Shown here piece after piece: positions 10,563 to 19,442 of a stretch of DNA of 64,000 nt. How positions within the stretch are numbered: the stretch's first letter is position 1; each line of letters begins with the position of its first letter. The position numbers were made by a program, and so were the translations under genes. Origin of the DNA: Candidatus Hydrogenedentota bacterium (lineage in GTDB: Bacteria > Hydrogenedentota > Hydrogenedentia > Hydrogenedentales > SLHB01); contig JACRLJ010000024.1 in NCBI GenBank assembly GCA_016215105.1, positions 1 to 64,000 of the forward strand. The letters are read 5' to 3'. The notes under the pieces are model-generated. The model was not told the origin of the DNA. It searched no databases and saw only the letters and a list, made by a program, of their open reading frames with translations.

Positions 10563-11047
10563 CAGCGAACACCGTCCCCATGGCTCAGAGCCCGTTTTCC
10601 CCGCAATACCTCGGAGAAGCGCGGAACTGCTCCACAACGCGCGTCGTGGCGCTTTGGATACATGACACAACTGATCATGGCTCAACCTCTGGAATAATAG
10701 CTGCCGCGTCAACTGACCCCGCGAACGACTTGCCGCACGCGCCGCCGGATCAGGCTCACCATGCCAAGGACACGCTCACTCGCCGCGCTCCAAGTGCAAA
10801 GTAACGAACTTGACTTCGCTAATCGGCTTCGGGAACATCGCTCTATCCCGTGTCTATTTCCGTATTTACGGCGCAAATAGGCCTCCGAGAGAATTTGCGT
10901 GTTTATCCGCAAGACGCGCCCCATAGGGTCCCGTATAAAACCACAACACCACCCAGAGGTAAGTAACGATAATGACATGCGCAGGTGCCATTATCGCGCC
11001 GTAACCATTGCCTCGCGACCACGCAAAGCCGTATAGTTCCTCCCCGA
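10563..11047. other. Divergent intergenic region between actA and the acyltransferase
   Basis: About 485 bp with divergent genes at both ends, so it should hold the promoters of the act-cox operon and of the acyltransferase. I see no convincing -35/-10 pair. The only coding candidate is the short minus-strand ORF listed separately. A TTGACG element occurs on the minus strand near 10718, but I could not find a well-spaced -10. Confidence 0.5.
10866..10991 (-). CDS. Possible very small membrane protein upstream of actA
   Basis: A 41-residue ORF starting 'MAPAHVIIVTYLWVVLWFY', with one hydrophobic helix followed by a basic, glycine-containing tail. It is oriented with the act operon and ends about 300 bp before actA. 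A longer in-frame version (ORF track, start 11117) would overlap the acyltransferase gene. It has no good ribosome-binding site, so it may be chance. The membrane-helix composition and the position before a respiratory operon are the only reasons to list it. I do not recognise a family. Confidence 0.3.
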   Translation of the reverse strand: MAPAHVIIVTYLWVVLWFYTGPYGARLADKHANSLGGLFAP

Positions 11048-12238
11048 ATGTCATCCACGCTAACAGGGCCGGAGCCGGAACTCCGGCGCGCCTCCTCTTC
11101 ACCGCCGCCCAACCCATCGCGCGCGGCCGACGCCGGTCATATCGGGGTCTTGGACGGTATACGCGGCCTGGCCATCTTGATGGTCATGTTCAACCACTAC
11201 GCGCTGAACACGCGGCTCAGCACCCCCATCGACAAGGCGTTTTACTATACCGCCAAATTGGGCTGGATGGGCGTGGACTTATTCTTCGTGCTTTCAGGAT
11301 TCCTGATCACAGGTATCCTGCTGAACGCGAAGCGGAAACCGCACTACTTCCGGAACTTCTATATGCGGCGGACGGTGCGTATCTTCCCGCTGTACTACGC
11401 GTTTCTGGCCGTGGTTTTCCTGATCATTCCGCGAATAACGGGCTATCGCTCCCCGGAACTCCAACACGTCGATCCATACCAGACCTTCTACTGGACGTAC
11501 CTGACGAATTGGTTCTTCGCGTACAAGAACGAGATACCGGCCTTCTCCCACCTGTGGTCGCTCGCGATCGAAGAGCAGTTCTATCTTCTGTGGCCCGCCG
11601 TGGTGCTGGTGTTGAGTGAGCGTTCACTAAAGCGCTGCGCATTGACCTGCATCGCGGCCGCGCTCGCCTTCCGCCTGGTCTGCGCGTGGCAGCACTCCGG
11701 CAGTATCATTCCGTATGTGCTGACACCCATGCGCATGGATACGTTGGCCGCGGGCGCCTACCTCGTATTGCGCGTCCGCGAACCGGACGGACTGGCCCGC
11801 ATCCAGCCCTTGGCGCGGTATGCGGCGCTGTCAAGCATCGGAGTCATGGCCGGAATTATGATCTACCAAAAAGGCTACGGTCATACGCCGCTCGTGACGA
11901 CCGCGGGCTTTTCATGCAACGCTATATTGGCGTGCTCTGTTATCGCCATGTCGCTTGCCCCGGCAGACCACCCTTTCCTGAATCGAGCGTTCTCCACCAG
12001 GACTCTCCAATTCTTCGGAAAATACAGCTACTGCCTGTACATGGTTCACATGCTGGTCGACGAAACCCTGGCAAAGCGCGTCAACGCAAACACGCTGGCG
12101 CCGGAAGTATGGGGGTCGGCGCTGCCCGGCCGTCTCGTGTTTGCCGGCATGTGCATCGGCGCCAGCGTCGCGATCGCGCTAGTAAGCTGGCACGCCTACG
12201 AGAAGCAGTGGCTCAAACTGAAGCGCTTCTTCCCCTAG
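11048..12238 (+). CDS. Acyltransferase family 3 (OafA/YrhL-like) membrane protein
   Basis: Integral membrane O-acyltransferase that would transfer acetyl or other acyl groups to cell-surface sugars. The N-terminus carries the family signature 'VLDGIRGLAILMVMFNHY' with the histidine used in catalysis. It is followed by 'WMGVDLFFVLSGFLITGILL', 'RRTVRIFPLYYAFL' and 'FSHLWSLAIEEQFYLLWP', all typical of the family. About ten transmembrane segments fill 396 residues. I took ATG at 11048 because the earlier track start adds a poorly conserved-looking basic extension; no clear ribosome site distinguishes them. There is no SGNH domain at the C-terminus. The substrate is unknown, and no polysaccharide cluster is adjacent. 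Confidence 0.9.
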   Translation: MSSTLTGPEPELRRASSSPPPNPSRAADAGHIGVLDGIRGLAILMVMFNHYALNTRLSTPIDKAFYYTAKLGWMGVDLFFVLSGFLITGILLNAKRKPHYFRNFYMRRTVRIFPLYYAFLAVVFLIIPRITGYRSPELQHVDPYQTFYWTYLTNWFFAYKNEIPAFSHLWSLAIEEQFYLLWPAVVLVLSERSLKRCALTCIAAALAFRLVCAWQHSGSIIPYVLTPMRMDTLAAGAYLVLRVREPDGLARIQPLARYAALSSIGVMAGIMIYQKGYGHTPLVTTAGFSCNAILACSVIAMSLAPADHPFLNRAFSTRTLQFFGKYSYCLYMVHMLVDETLAKRVNANTLAPEVWGSALPGRLVFAGMCIGASVAIALVSWHAYEKQWLKLKRFFP

Positions 12239-12400
12239 AAACGCCAAATGCCGGACCCCCTTACGGCCTTTCCGCAAGACCTTGGCGCTCCTGTACGTGG
12301 AAGCCCGCAATTTGATATGATCCTGGAGGTTGCCCATTCCCGGTTCCGCGAAGTCCGCGCTCTCGGGAGTGGGCAGGGGTTCCATACGAAAGAGGCGACC

Positions 12401-13069
12401 ATGCAGACAAGTTCCAAGCAATCCCCAATTAAACTGGCCGTAATTACCGGCCGTCACCCATACGACGTCCAAGGGTTTCATGACTTGTTCCGCGCCGTTC
12501 CCGGCGTGGACTTCTACATGCAGCATCTGGAGGCCTATGCGACAAGCCCGTCGACCGTTCGCGCCCAGTATGACGTGGTTCTGTTCTACAACATGCACAT
12601 CGAGTCTCCGGCGCGAAAAGACCCGTGGTATGAACTCGGTACGCGCGAGGCCATGGAACAACTGGGACAGTCGAACCAAGGCGTGTTCGTGTTGCACCAC
12701 GCGATCGTGGCATTCCCGGATTGGCCATTGTTCGACGAGCTCGTCGGTATCGAGAACCGCCGAACGGACGCCTTTACCGAACAATCGGTTCGGGTACACG
12801 TGTCCAACCCCGACCACCCCATAACGCGCGGCCTCACCGATTGGGATATGGTGGATGAAGTTTACTTGATGCCGGACGCAGGAGCGGCCAACAACGTGCT
12901 ACTCACCACCGACTATCCGAAAAGCATGAAGACTCTTGCTTGGACCCGGCAGTACAAGGAATCGCGCGTGTTCTGTTTACAGTCCGGGCATGACACGCAC
13001 ACATTCACCAACGCAAATTTCCGCGAAGTGGTTTCGCGAGGAATCGCATGGTGCGGTGGCCGTATCTAG
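12401..13069 (+). CDS. ThuA-like domain protein
   Basis: 222-residue cytoplasmic protein of the ThuA/glutamine-amidotransferase-like fold. Start at ATG 12401 ('MQTSSKQSPIKLAVITG') is supported by a GAGG ribosome site 6-7 bases upstream; the track start at 12248 has none. Typical ThuA features are the opening strand 'LAVITGRHPYDVQGF', 'YDVVLFYNM', 'GVFVLHHAI' and 'HPITRGLTDWDMVDEVY'. Family members are linked to sugar metabolism or sugar-binding operons, and their exact chemistry is not settled. It follows the acyltransferase in the same direction with a 162-bp gap. A perfect hairpin lies downstream. Confidence 0.85.
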   Translation: MQTSSKQSPIKLAVITGRHPYDVQGFHDLFRAVPGVDFYMQHLEAYATSPSTVRAQYDVVLFYNMHIESPARKDPWYELGTREAMEQLGQSNQGVFVLHHAIVAFPDWPLFDELVGIENRRTDAFTEQSVRVHVSNPDHPITRGLTDWDMVDEVYLMPDAGAANNVLLTTDYPKSMKTLAWTRQYKESRVFCLQSGHDTHTFTNANFREVVSRGIAWCGGRI

Positions 13070-13136
13070 CGATAAGCGAGCCCTGGCCCCGCATATCGAC
13101 GGCGCCGTATCGGCGCGTGTAACCTTCGTAACGGCT

Positions 13137-13170
13137 GCGCCTCCCCTGGGCGGTCTCCCAGGGGAGGCGC
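13137..13170. repeat. Perfect 14-bp hairpin downstream of the ThuA gene
   Basis: GCGCCTCCCCTGGG, a 6-base loop, then the exact reverse complement. It is 67 bp past the ThuA stop, so it may act as a transcription terminator, but no T-run follows. It could also be a dispersed palindromic repeat. Confidence 0.8.
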
Positions 13171-13265
13171 GGCCGCGTTGTCAGCGGATTTCGTAACACG
13201 ACGCGACGACGCCGCGTGTGCAACAACCAGCCCGTTGACCCTAAATCCGGCGGTTGTCTGAGACG

Positions 13266-13308
13266 GACCCCGTATTTCGCACAGCAGGCTTGTGCGAAAT
13301 ACGGGGTC
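13266..13308. repeat. Perfect 18-bp inverted repeat in intergenic DNA
   Basis: GACCCCGTATTTCGCACA and its exact reverse complement are separated by the 7-base loop GCAGGCT. No T-run follows on either strand. Lower GC than the neighbouring hairpin and an exact stem suggest a mobile or REP-like palindrome; I saw no second copy in the window. Confidence 0.8.
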
Positions 13309-13545
13309 TGTACCTCTCACGCGCGTGTGCCGCAATACCCTGGTTTCACAGGAGTTCGATGGATACGCAACGCGTAAACGGCCTAACTCAGGTTGAACAT
13401 GACACGCGCCGACGGCGTCGGATTGACCCAGCGCCGAGAACCTATTTCGTCCCAGGCGGCGGACCGGGGAACCGCGACGCGAAAGCGGGGTTTCATTCTC
13501 CGCTTCCTGTACTCGCGCTCGGGCTCGCCTTGCGGGATAAAGCGG

Positions 13546-13574
13546 TTGACAGGTAGCGGACCATGTGCTATGCT
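13546..13574 (+). promoter_or_regulatory. Strong sigma70-type promoter for the secreted-protein gene
   Basis: TTGACA, a 17-base spacer, then TATGCT: a perfect -35 and a good -10 with ideal spacing. Transcription from here would give a leader of about 210 bases before ATG 13795. The leader holds two near-copies of AACGCTTTCTTGC (near 13705 and 13732) and a GTTCAAC/GTTGAAC inverted repeat. Confidence 0.8.
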
Positions 13575-13794
13575 CGTCACAGGTCGGTAAACCATGTTAT
13601 CTTGTCTGGGTGATATGGTTAAGTTCGGGAATCCCAGGGAAGGAGTCCTCCAAGTTCAACGAAGCGTTCTCGTGCTCGTACTTTCGGGGAGCCAGGGAAT
13701 GTTGAACGCTTTCTTGCTTCTGGACACGGCTAACGCTTTCTTTGCTGGGATATCCTAGTAGCAATCCCATCTGGGGAAGGAGGTGACATACGAT

Positions 13795-14316
13795 ATGAAG
13801 AAAATGATTATTGCATCCATGTTCGTGGCGATCGCTGTGAGTGGCGCGTACGCGGTTTCTCTTTCGGTTCCATGGTTCGTGGACCTGCAGTTGGCTCAGG
13901 GTGGTAATGGTATGACCTTGAACACGGGTAATGCGCAAAATGTGGATCCCGGGTGTTACATCGCGATCTCCAATTGCACAAACGACACGTTGACCATCAA
14001 GGTGCGTTATTTCGCGCTTAATGGTACCGAAGCTTCCCCAGCCAATAACACGTTCTTGTTGACGGCTGGACAGGGTACGGGCTGGCGTCCGGTTTACACG
14101 GATACGGCTCAGGAGCCGACTTCCGTCGGAGCCACCAACTTTAACCTGTCGACGATGAACAAGACCGACGGTATCAGCAACGGTTCCGCGCGCATCACGT
14201 GGTCGCGCGATGGGTCGTTCACTGACGCTGCCGTGCAAGGTGAAGTGACTGGTCGCTTGCTTGAGATGGACGTGAATGGAAATCGTGCTGCTTACACGCT
14301 TCCGAATGCTCCATAA
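13795..14316 (+). CDS. Small secreted protein of unknown function, probably highly expressed
   Basis: 173 residues beginning with a classic Sec signal peptide ('MKKMIIASMFVAIAVSGAYA'). The mature part is rich in Asn, Thr, Gly and Ala, reads like a beta-sandwich ('VPWFVDLQLAQGG', 'NDTLTIKVRYFALNG') and has two cysteines in 'GCYIAISNC'. I chose ATG 13795, eight bases after a perfect AAGGAGGTGA ribosome site; the track's GTG start sits inside that site. The gene has a near-consensus promoter, a ~210-base leader and an excellent terminator, and its codon choice is less GC-biased than its neighbours. These marks point to high expression, perhaps a surface or structural protein. I do not recognise the family. 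Confidence 0.85.
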   Translation: MKKMIIASMFVAIAVSGAYAVSLSVPWFVDLQLAQGGNGMTLNTGNAQNVDPGCYIAISNCTNDTLTIKVRYFALNGTEASPANNTFLLTAGQGTGWRPVYTDTAQEPTSVGATNFNLSTMNKTDGISNGSARITWSRDGSFTDAAVQGEVTGRLLEMDVNGNRAAYTLPNAP

Positions 14317-14358
14317 TTTAGGCTACGAACTGGCATAAGTACTGAATTTGGGAACTGC

Positions 14359-14396
14359 GGGCGAGAATGTCGGAAGACATACTTGCCCTTTTTTTT
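14359..14396 (+). terminator. Rho-independent terminator of the secreted-protein gene
   Basis: A 13-bp stem (GGGCGAGAATGTC with GACATACTTGCCC, one wobble and one mismatch) closes a GGAA tetraloop and is followed directly by eight Ts. It starts 43 bases after the stop codon and is the clearest intrinsic terminator in the window. Confidence 0.92.
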
Positions 14397-14450
14397 GTTT
14401 CTCTGTCCCTCCCCCGTTCACTCCCTCTTCGTATAACGTAATCGGACGCT

Positions 14451-15740
14451 ATGGGATTGGCCCCGGAGTCTAAGCCTCGAATGGGCAAGGTTCTCACCTC
14501 AAACATGAACGGCCCGGATACATTTGCGGCCTTCTGCGAGGCGGCGCAGGGCTCACACCCGGATTTGCGGTTTGCACGCTGCGCGGTGTCAGACGCCGAG
14601 ACGCCGCTGCACGCCGAACATGGGGGTATGAGAGCCTACTGGGTTTACGAAGGGGAAGGAGAAGCGCTTCTCCCCGCCGGATTCCGAACCAAAGAGGGCG
14701 ACGGGAGGCCTCTGCCGTCCGAATACACTCCTGAACCCATGGACGCCCCGTTCGCGGAAACCCTGGCCTGTATTGAAGCCCATATTGGCGAAATTGACGC
14801 GGCGGCGCGCGGAACTGTTCAGTCGATCCTGGGACGCCAATCTCGCGGCGCCTACATCGGTGACGTCGCGAATGATTTGTGGAAGCTCAAACACGCCGCC
14901 AAGCCCTGGTCGAAAGACGGCGCGGTTACGCGCGCACTGCTGTCCCTCTTCGCAACATACCGTGACCACGGATACTCAATCAAAGGGCAGACGTCCTGGG
15001 AACGAATCATGCCGGGGGACCAGCTCATCACCTCCGGTACGGAAGAGCTTCATGTCCGAGGTCACTTCTCCTGTTTGAGCATCGAGAAGGTCGACCGGTC
15101 AACAAGCCACATCCCCAAGGCGATGCGGCTCCGGTTTCTCAAGGATAGTTCAGGAGGGTGCAATTTCGACTTCGATCCGTTTCGCCGCCTTCCGCTGACC
15201 TGGTATTGGAACCTTCCCGGCGAAACCGGAGACGGCCTGAACTTCGTGAACAGCCACGTGGTCAACATCGCCAAAGAAACGTCGCCAACGCACTTTCACC
15301 CGTCCATCGCCCGCAAGGCGCCACCGGAAATCCGCGGACAAGAGGATGACCCGCTCGTTGGCGGACGCTCGGCGGAGCTCACAAGCGAGGATGCTGGCGC
15401 CCCGCAAAATGAAATCTACTTGGTCTTGGATCCCCAGGTGTACGGCCTCCACACCTACGGGCGGACCGCGCAACTGCTCACCATTCCCGACCTGCGCGAC
15501 CTGCGGCGCCACGAAACACATGACTTGCGTCCCGGTGACCTGGTGTATATTCCAGCCGGCACGGGACACCGCGGCATTGACGCCTTCGTAAACGTGATCA
15601 CGCTCCCCGGTTTCAAACCCTACAACGAGTTCTACATCGATCGCGACGTCTGGGACGCCGCTCAGGGAAGCGTTCCGTGCAATGAGTCTCTCTTCGATAT
15701 CAAGAATTACACAACGCTGGAAGAAGCGCTCGCCGGGTAG
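14451..15740 (+). CDS. Cupin-fold protein of unknown function
   Basis: About 429 residues, no signal peptide, cytoplasmic by appearance. The C-terminal half has cupin marks: 'TSPTHFHPS', 'NEIYLVLDPQVYGLH', then 'LRPGDLVYIPAGTGHRGIDAF', the pattern of histidines and PGD...P.G..H that binds a metal in cupins. An earlier 'WERIMPGDQLITSGTEELHVRG' may be a second, degenerate cupin half. No specific enzyme family is recognised, so sugar isomerase, dioxygenase and ligand-binding roles are all open. The start is uncertain: ATG 14451 is the track start, while ATG 14505 ('MNGPDTFAAFCEAAQG') would also work. It is isolated between a terminator and a convergent gene. Confidence 0.7.
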   Translation: MGLAPESKPRMGKVLTSNMNGPDTFAAFCEAAQGSHPDLRFARCAVSDAETPLHAEHGGMRAYWVYEGEGEALLPAGFRTKEGDGRPLPSEYTPEPMDAPFAETLACIEAHIGEIDAAARGTVQSILGRQSRGAYIGDVANDLWKLKHAAKPWSKDGAVTRALLSLFATYRDHGYSIKGQTSWERIMPGDQLITSGTEELHVRGHFSCLSIEKVDRSTSHIPKAMRLRFLKDSSGGCNFDFDPFRRLPLTWYWNLPGETGDGLNFVNSHVVNIAKETSPTHFHPSIARKAPPEIRGQEDDPLVGGRSAELTSEDAGAPQNEIYLVLDPQVYGLHTYGRTAQLLTIPDLRDLRRHETHDLRPGDLVYIPAGTGHRGIDAFVNVITLPGFKPYNEFYIDRDVWDAAQGSVPCNESLFDIKNYTTLEEALAG

Positions 15741-15786
15741 CTCGGGTGTTTGTAAGCAACATCGCAATCTCCCGCGCAGAAAGTAG

Positions 15787-18291
15787 CTAGCGCGCATCCG
15801 CTGAATACAGAGAGATAAGGCGCGACTCGCGGCTGTCCGTGCTGATGAACACCAGATCGGTTCTCAGTTGTCGTCCGTTCGCGCTCGGCAGTTGAATCCT
15901 ATACTTGCTGTAAGGTTCCGCGGAGTTCACTGGAAGAGCCAACCGCGCTACGGGACGATACCCGGAAGCGCCGTCCGTTGCGTTCGCGGAGAGGAATACA
16001 ACGCGTCCCAGGTCGCCATACGCGTCCGCAAGGCGATGAACATTGTGCGCCGTGACATAAAGCGCGCAGGGACCCGCGCATTGCACCGCGCCAACCTTGA
16101 TCCACGACCACTGGCTTGTTCCGGACGAAGCCCACGGCAAGATCTCGCCGATTACCCGTTCCCTTCCTCCATCCGCTTCCGATTTCCACATGAATCTCAA
16201 CTGAGCGCGCGAGGAATTGCGCTCCGCCGATTCTTTCCAGACGTGCGCCACGACGGAGTACGTCCCGGGCGGCAGATTCGCCTGCGCGCGCAGCCGCGGG
16301 CTCTGAATCGTGTCGCGATCGAGATGCGCCGCCATCGCAACAGGATCAACACTGTCCCGAAACGACGGGTTCCCATGGACGACCGGCGACCATAGGTCAG
16401 CGTCCGGAGTCTCACGCTCGAACGCCAGCGGCATCACGACATCGGCGGATAAGTAGACCTCGCACGTCACCGGGGAACCCGAATCGGCCGACGGCGCGCG
16501 TCGAACGGCCACTTCGGCCAGGCCCGACGCGGGAACCATCCCATCCGCGGGCGCGATTACGGAAAACCCTGGAACCGCAAATTCCGTCAAGTCAATCGCC
16601 GGATTGGAGCGTACGGGAGAGGAATTCGCCGTTGCGTCCGTGGCTTGCGGCACGGATTGCGTTATGTACGATGGCGCGCTGTAGCCGCCAAAGTCCGCGA
16701 CCCGCGCGACCTTGGTCGAAACGTTACGGGCAGACGCAAGATCATAGAGGTAAAGCGTCAGGCCGGAATAGGACTTTCGTTCAAGCCGCACCCCGTGAAG
16801 ATCGAGCCATTCGGTGTACAAGCGCACGTCGGGAGGCATGTCGAACGGCTCCCACCACGAGGCGGCGAACCAGACGCGTTGAGCTCGAGCCGCTACGTTC
16901 TCCAAGCGGTCCCACGTAACCCCCATGTGCTCCCAGATCGGTCTGTTGGCAAAACTCTGGAAGATCCCTTCGCGATCGGCGGACGTGAAGCCCGTGACAC
17001 ATTGGTCGGCCTGCGGAAAAAAGAAGTGCCGGCTGGGAAGCAGCGTCACGTGGCTGTAGTGCGCAATCACATCTCCGGGAGCGAGATTCTCACGGATATG
17101 CCGTGCGGCCGCGGCAAAGTCGGCCTTGTACCGGACTCCAAGCCGGTGTTCAGGGGACGGGTGCAACCGCCCAGCGTAGTGGTCCGCCAAACATGCAAGC
17201 GTCAGTCCGGTCATCGCCGCAAGGACAAGGCCCTTGCCCCACCAGCCGGGAAGATGCGAAATCGCGGCCGCGGCCAATATCGTGAAGGTGACTCCGGAGA
17301 AAATGAAGAGCCGATGTTCGTAGAACGAGAATGCGCGGCTGTGCCAGATGACGAGATTCAGCGCAATGGGTACGGTGGAAATCGCCGCAAGCAGAAGAAC
17401 GCTATTGATACGCCTCCGCATGGCCACCGCGCCCGCCAAGGTCAAAAGCGCCGCGAGAACAGCAAGACCATAGTACGCGACCGGATTGGGCGTGTATCCG
17501 GCGAATAGGTCTTTGAACGTGATAAGACCCGCGCTGAACGTCAACGGGGGATACCAGCTTCGCGCGGTCTGCAGACACATTTCATTTACGATAAGCCCGT
17601 TCCGGATCGCCGGGATCGCCAGTATGACCACGCAAAGCTGTGAGACCGTCCATCGGGGAAGTTGGCGCCAGTGGGTGCGCAGTGTAAGGACGTAACCCGC
17701 GTTAAACGCCGTGACCACCCAGACGGAATAGAAGTGGTTGTAGATCGAGGCCGTAAGCAACAGAGTCAGGCCGGCCCAGTACGCAAGCCGGTTCGTGTCG
17801 AGCGCGCGCGCCATGCACCACAGCGCGCCCAGCGCCAGCAACACGTGCAAGGCGTAAGCTCGCAGCTCCTGCGCGTAGTAGATTTGAAAGGGCGAAATGG
17901 CGACCAGAAACGCCGCGATCAGTCCGGCGTCCGTCGTCCGCGTTAGCTCCCGCGCGGTAACGTACGCCATCGGAACGCAGGCCGTGCTCAGGATGCAGGG
18001 CAGAAGCCGCGCCAGAATCGTAGCCGCGTCGCTTCCGTGCTCAATCCCCGTAAGCCAAAGTCCGGCGTGATACCAGAACCACGCTAGCGCCGGGAACAGC
18101 GGCGCATCCATTCCCACCCACTTCACATCGAACAGGCGCCACGGAGTGGGAACCAGCCCCATGAAATAGAACGTGCCCCCTTCGTCAAACCAAATGCTGG
18201 CCTTGCCCAAATGCCAGAGCCGCAACGCCGCCGCAAGCAGCGTAATCAACAACAAGCACGCTGGAACGAGCTTGTTTTCAAAACGCCGCAT
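15787..18291 (-). CDS. GT39-like membrane glycosyltransferase with large C-terminal extracytoplasmic region
   Basis: Polytopic glycosyltransferase of the ArnT/PMT type (GT-C fold), which uses a polyprenyl-phosphate sugar on the outer face of the membrane. Characteristic sequences are 'SIWFDEGGTFYFMG' in the first loop, with the acidic pair typical of GT-C enzymes, and 'ISPFQIYYAQELRAYAL'. About ten to twelve helices occupy residues 1-400. The last ~400 residues are soluble and beta-rich ('LPPGTYSVVAHVWKES'), a probable carbohydrate- or protein-interaction domain. I chose ATG 18291 ('MRRFENKLV'), 834 residues, with a weak GAAAGG upstream. It is convergent with the cupin gene. The acceptor is unknown. 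Confidence 0.85.
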   Translation of the reverse strand: MRRFENKLVPACLLLITLLAAALRLWHLGKASIWFDEGGTFYFMGLVPTPWRLFDVKWVGMDAPLFPALAWFWYHAGLWLTGIEHGSDAATILARLLPCILSTACVPMAYVTARELTRTTDAGLIAAFLVAISPFQIYYAQELRAYALHVLLALGALWCMARALDTNRLAYWAGLTLLLTASIYNHFYSVWVVTAFNAGYVLTLRTHWRQLPRWTVSQLCVVILAIPAIRNGLIVNEMCLQTARSWYPPLTFSAGLITFKDLFAGYTPNPVAYYGLAVLAALLTLAGAVAMRRRINSVLLLAAISTVPIALNLVIWHSRAFSFYEHRLFIFSGVTFTILAAAAISHLPGWWGKGLVLAAMTGLTLACLADHYAGRLHPSPEHRLGVRYKADFAAAARHIRENLAPGDVIAHYSHVTLLPSRHFFFPQADQCVTGFTSADREGIFQSFANRPIWEHMGVTWDRLENVAARAQRVWFAASWWEPFDMPPDVRLYTEWLDLHGVRLERKSYSGLTLYLYDLASARNVSTKVARVADFGGYSAPSYITQSVPQATDATANSSPVRSNPAIDLTEFAVPGFSVIAPADGMVPASGLAEVAVRRAPSADSGSPVTCEVYLSADVVMPLAFERETPDADLWSPVVHGNPSFRDSVDPVAMAAHLDRDTIQSPRLRAQANLPPGTYSVVAHVWKESAERNSSRAQLRFMWKSEADGGRERVIGEILPWASSGTSQWSWIKVGAVQCAGPCALYVTAHNVHRLADAYGDLGRVVFLSANATDGASGYRPVARLALPVNSAEPYSKYRIQLPSANGRQLRTDLVFISTDSRESRLISLYSADAR

Positions 18292-18594
18292 GCCTGTTGC
18301 GCCTTTCGTGAAGCGGCCTGGCCGCAACCCTGAATTCGTTGATGCGCCATAGTTACCGGCGTCTTCCGGGCGTACCGCCCCAGTGACGCTGGGCCAAGAA
18401 GCTAGTCCTGTGCATAATAGTTCATGGTGTTCGCGAATAGTATGTGACTGCGTCCGGCAGGATCAATCCCGCGCACTACGCTACAGGACCGGAAATCTGC
18501 CAAACAAGAGTCAGGGTGCCTCGTCAGGATTAATCAAGACGCGCCCCGTGTTATCCGAATACACGAATTCCGCCAGGAGCAACGAGCACAAATC

Positions 18595-19293
18595 ATGATA
18601 AATGTACGCAGAGGTCACGAGCGCGGCCACTTCAATCACGGATGGCTGGACACCTTCCACACCTTCTCGTTTGCAGATTACTATGATCCGGATTTCATGG
18701 GCTTTCGCGCGCTGCGCGTCATCAACGAGGATCGCGTGGCGCCGGGCCGGGGTTTCGGTACGCACGGTCACGCGAACATGGAAATCATCACCTACATCGT
18801 CGAAGGCGCGCTCGAACACAAAGACAGCACCGGGTCAGGCTCGGTAATCCGCCCCGGTGACGTTCAACACATGAGCGCCGGCTCGGGTATTCGCCACAGC
18901 GAGTTCAACGCGTCGAAGACGGATCCCGTCCACCTCTATCAAATCTGGATACTTCCCAACGTTGAGGGTATCGATCCCGGCTACGAAGACCACACGTTCG
19001 ATCGGGCGGCGACGCGGAACCGCCTCGAGCCACTCGTCACCCCAAACGGGCGTGACGGTTCGCTCTCGATGAGCCAAGACGCCAGCCTCTACGCTGCGTT
19101 GCTGTCCCCCGGAAAATCTCTTCAGTACGACATTGCCGCCGGCCGCCACGCCTGGCTGCAAATCGTGCGAGGCGCCGTATCCATCGGCCCCCACGCCCTT
19201 GAAGCGGGGGACGGCGCCGCGATTTCCGGCGAGAGATCGATCTCCCTGACGGGCTCAACGGAGTCGGAAATACTGCTGTTCGATTTGGCGTAA
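18595..19293 (+). CDS. Pirin-family bicupin (YhhW-like)
   Basis: 232 residues with the full pirin signature. The N-terminus 'HFNHGWLDTFHTFSFADYYDPDFMGFRALRVINED' is followed by the metal-site segments 'GFGTHGHANMEIITYIVEGALEHKDS' and 'HMSAGSGIRHSEFN'. These place the three histidines and a glutamate expected for the Fe/Ni site. The C-terminal domain has the usual 'LYAALLSPGKSLQY' strand. Bacterial pirins such as YhhW can act as quercetin dioxygenases in vitro, but the physiological role is unclear. A ribosome-like AGGAG lies upstream at a somewhat long spacing. It is monocistronic. Confidence 0.93.
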   Translation: MINVRRGHERGHFNHGWLDTFHTFSFADYYDPDFMGFRALRVINEDRVAPGRGFGTHGHANMEIITYIVEGALEHKDSTGSGSVIRPGDVQHMSAGSGIRHSEFNASKTDPVHLYQIWILPNVEGIDPGYEDHTFDRAATRNRLEPLVTPNGRDGSLSMSQDASLYAALLSPGKSLQYDIAAGRHAWLQIVRGAVSIGPHALEAGDGAAISGERSISLTGSTESEILLFDLA

Positions 19294-19442
19294 CTTCGTT
19301 GAGCCACCTCGGGTTCGATCGACCCTACATTTCCTACCGTTCAGTTGCGCCGTCATAGCCACTTCTTTTGACCATTCCTCTGGTGTACTCTGTAGTCCGA
19401 TCTCAGAAAGAAACGTTCTCTAACCTTGGCGGAGGCGCCGAA

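Noticed and set aside
19300-19340. tRNA-like TTCGATC arm (GGTTCGATCGACC)
   Set aside because: No acceptor stem, anticodon loop or cloverleaf can be built around it.
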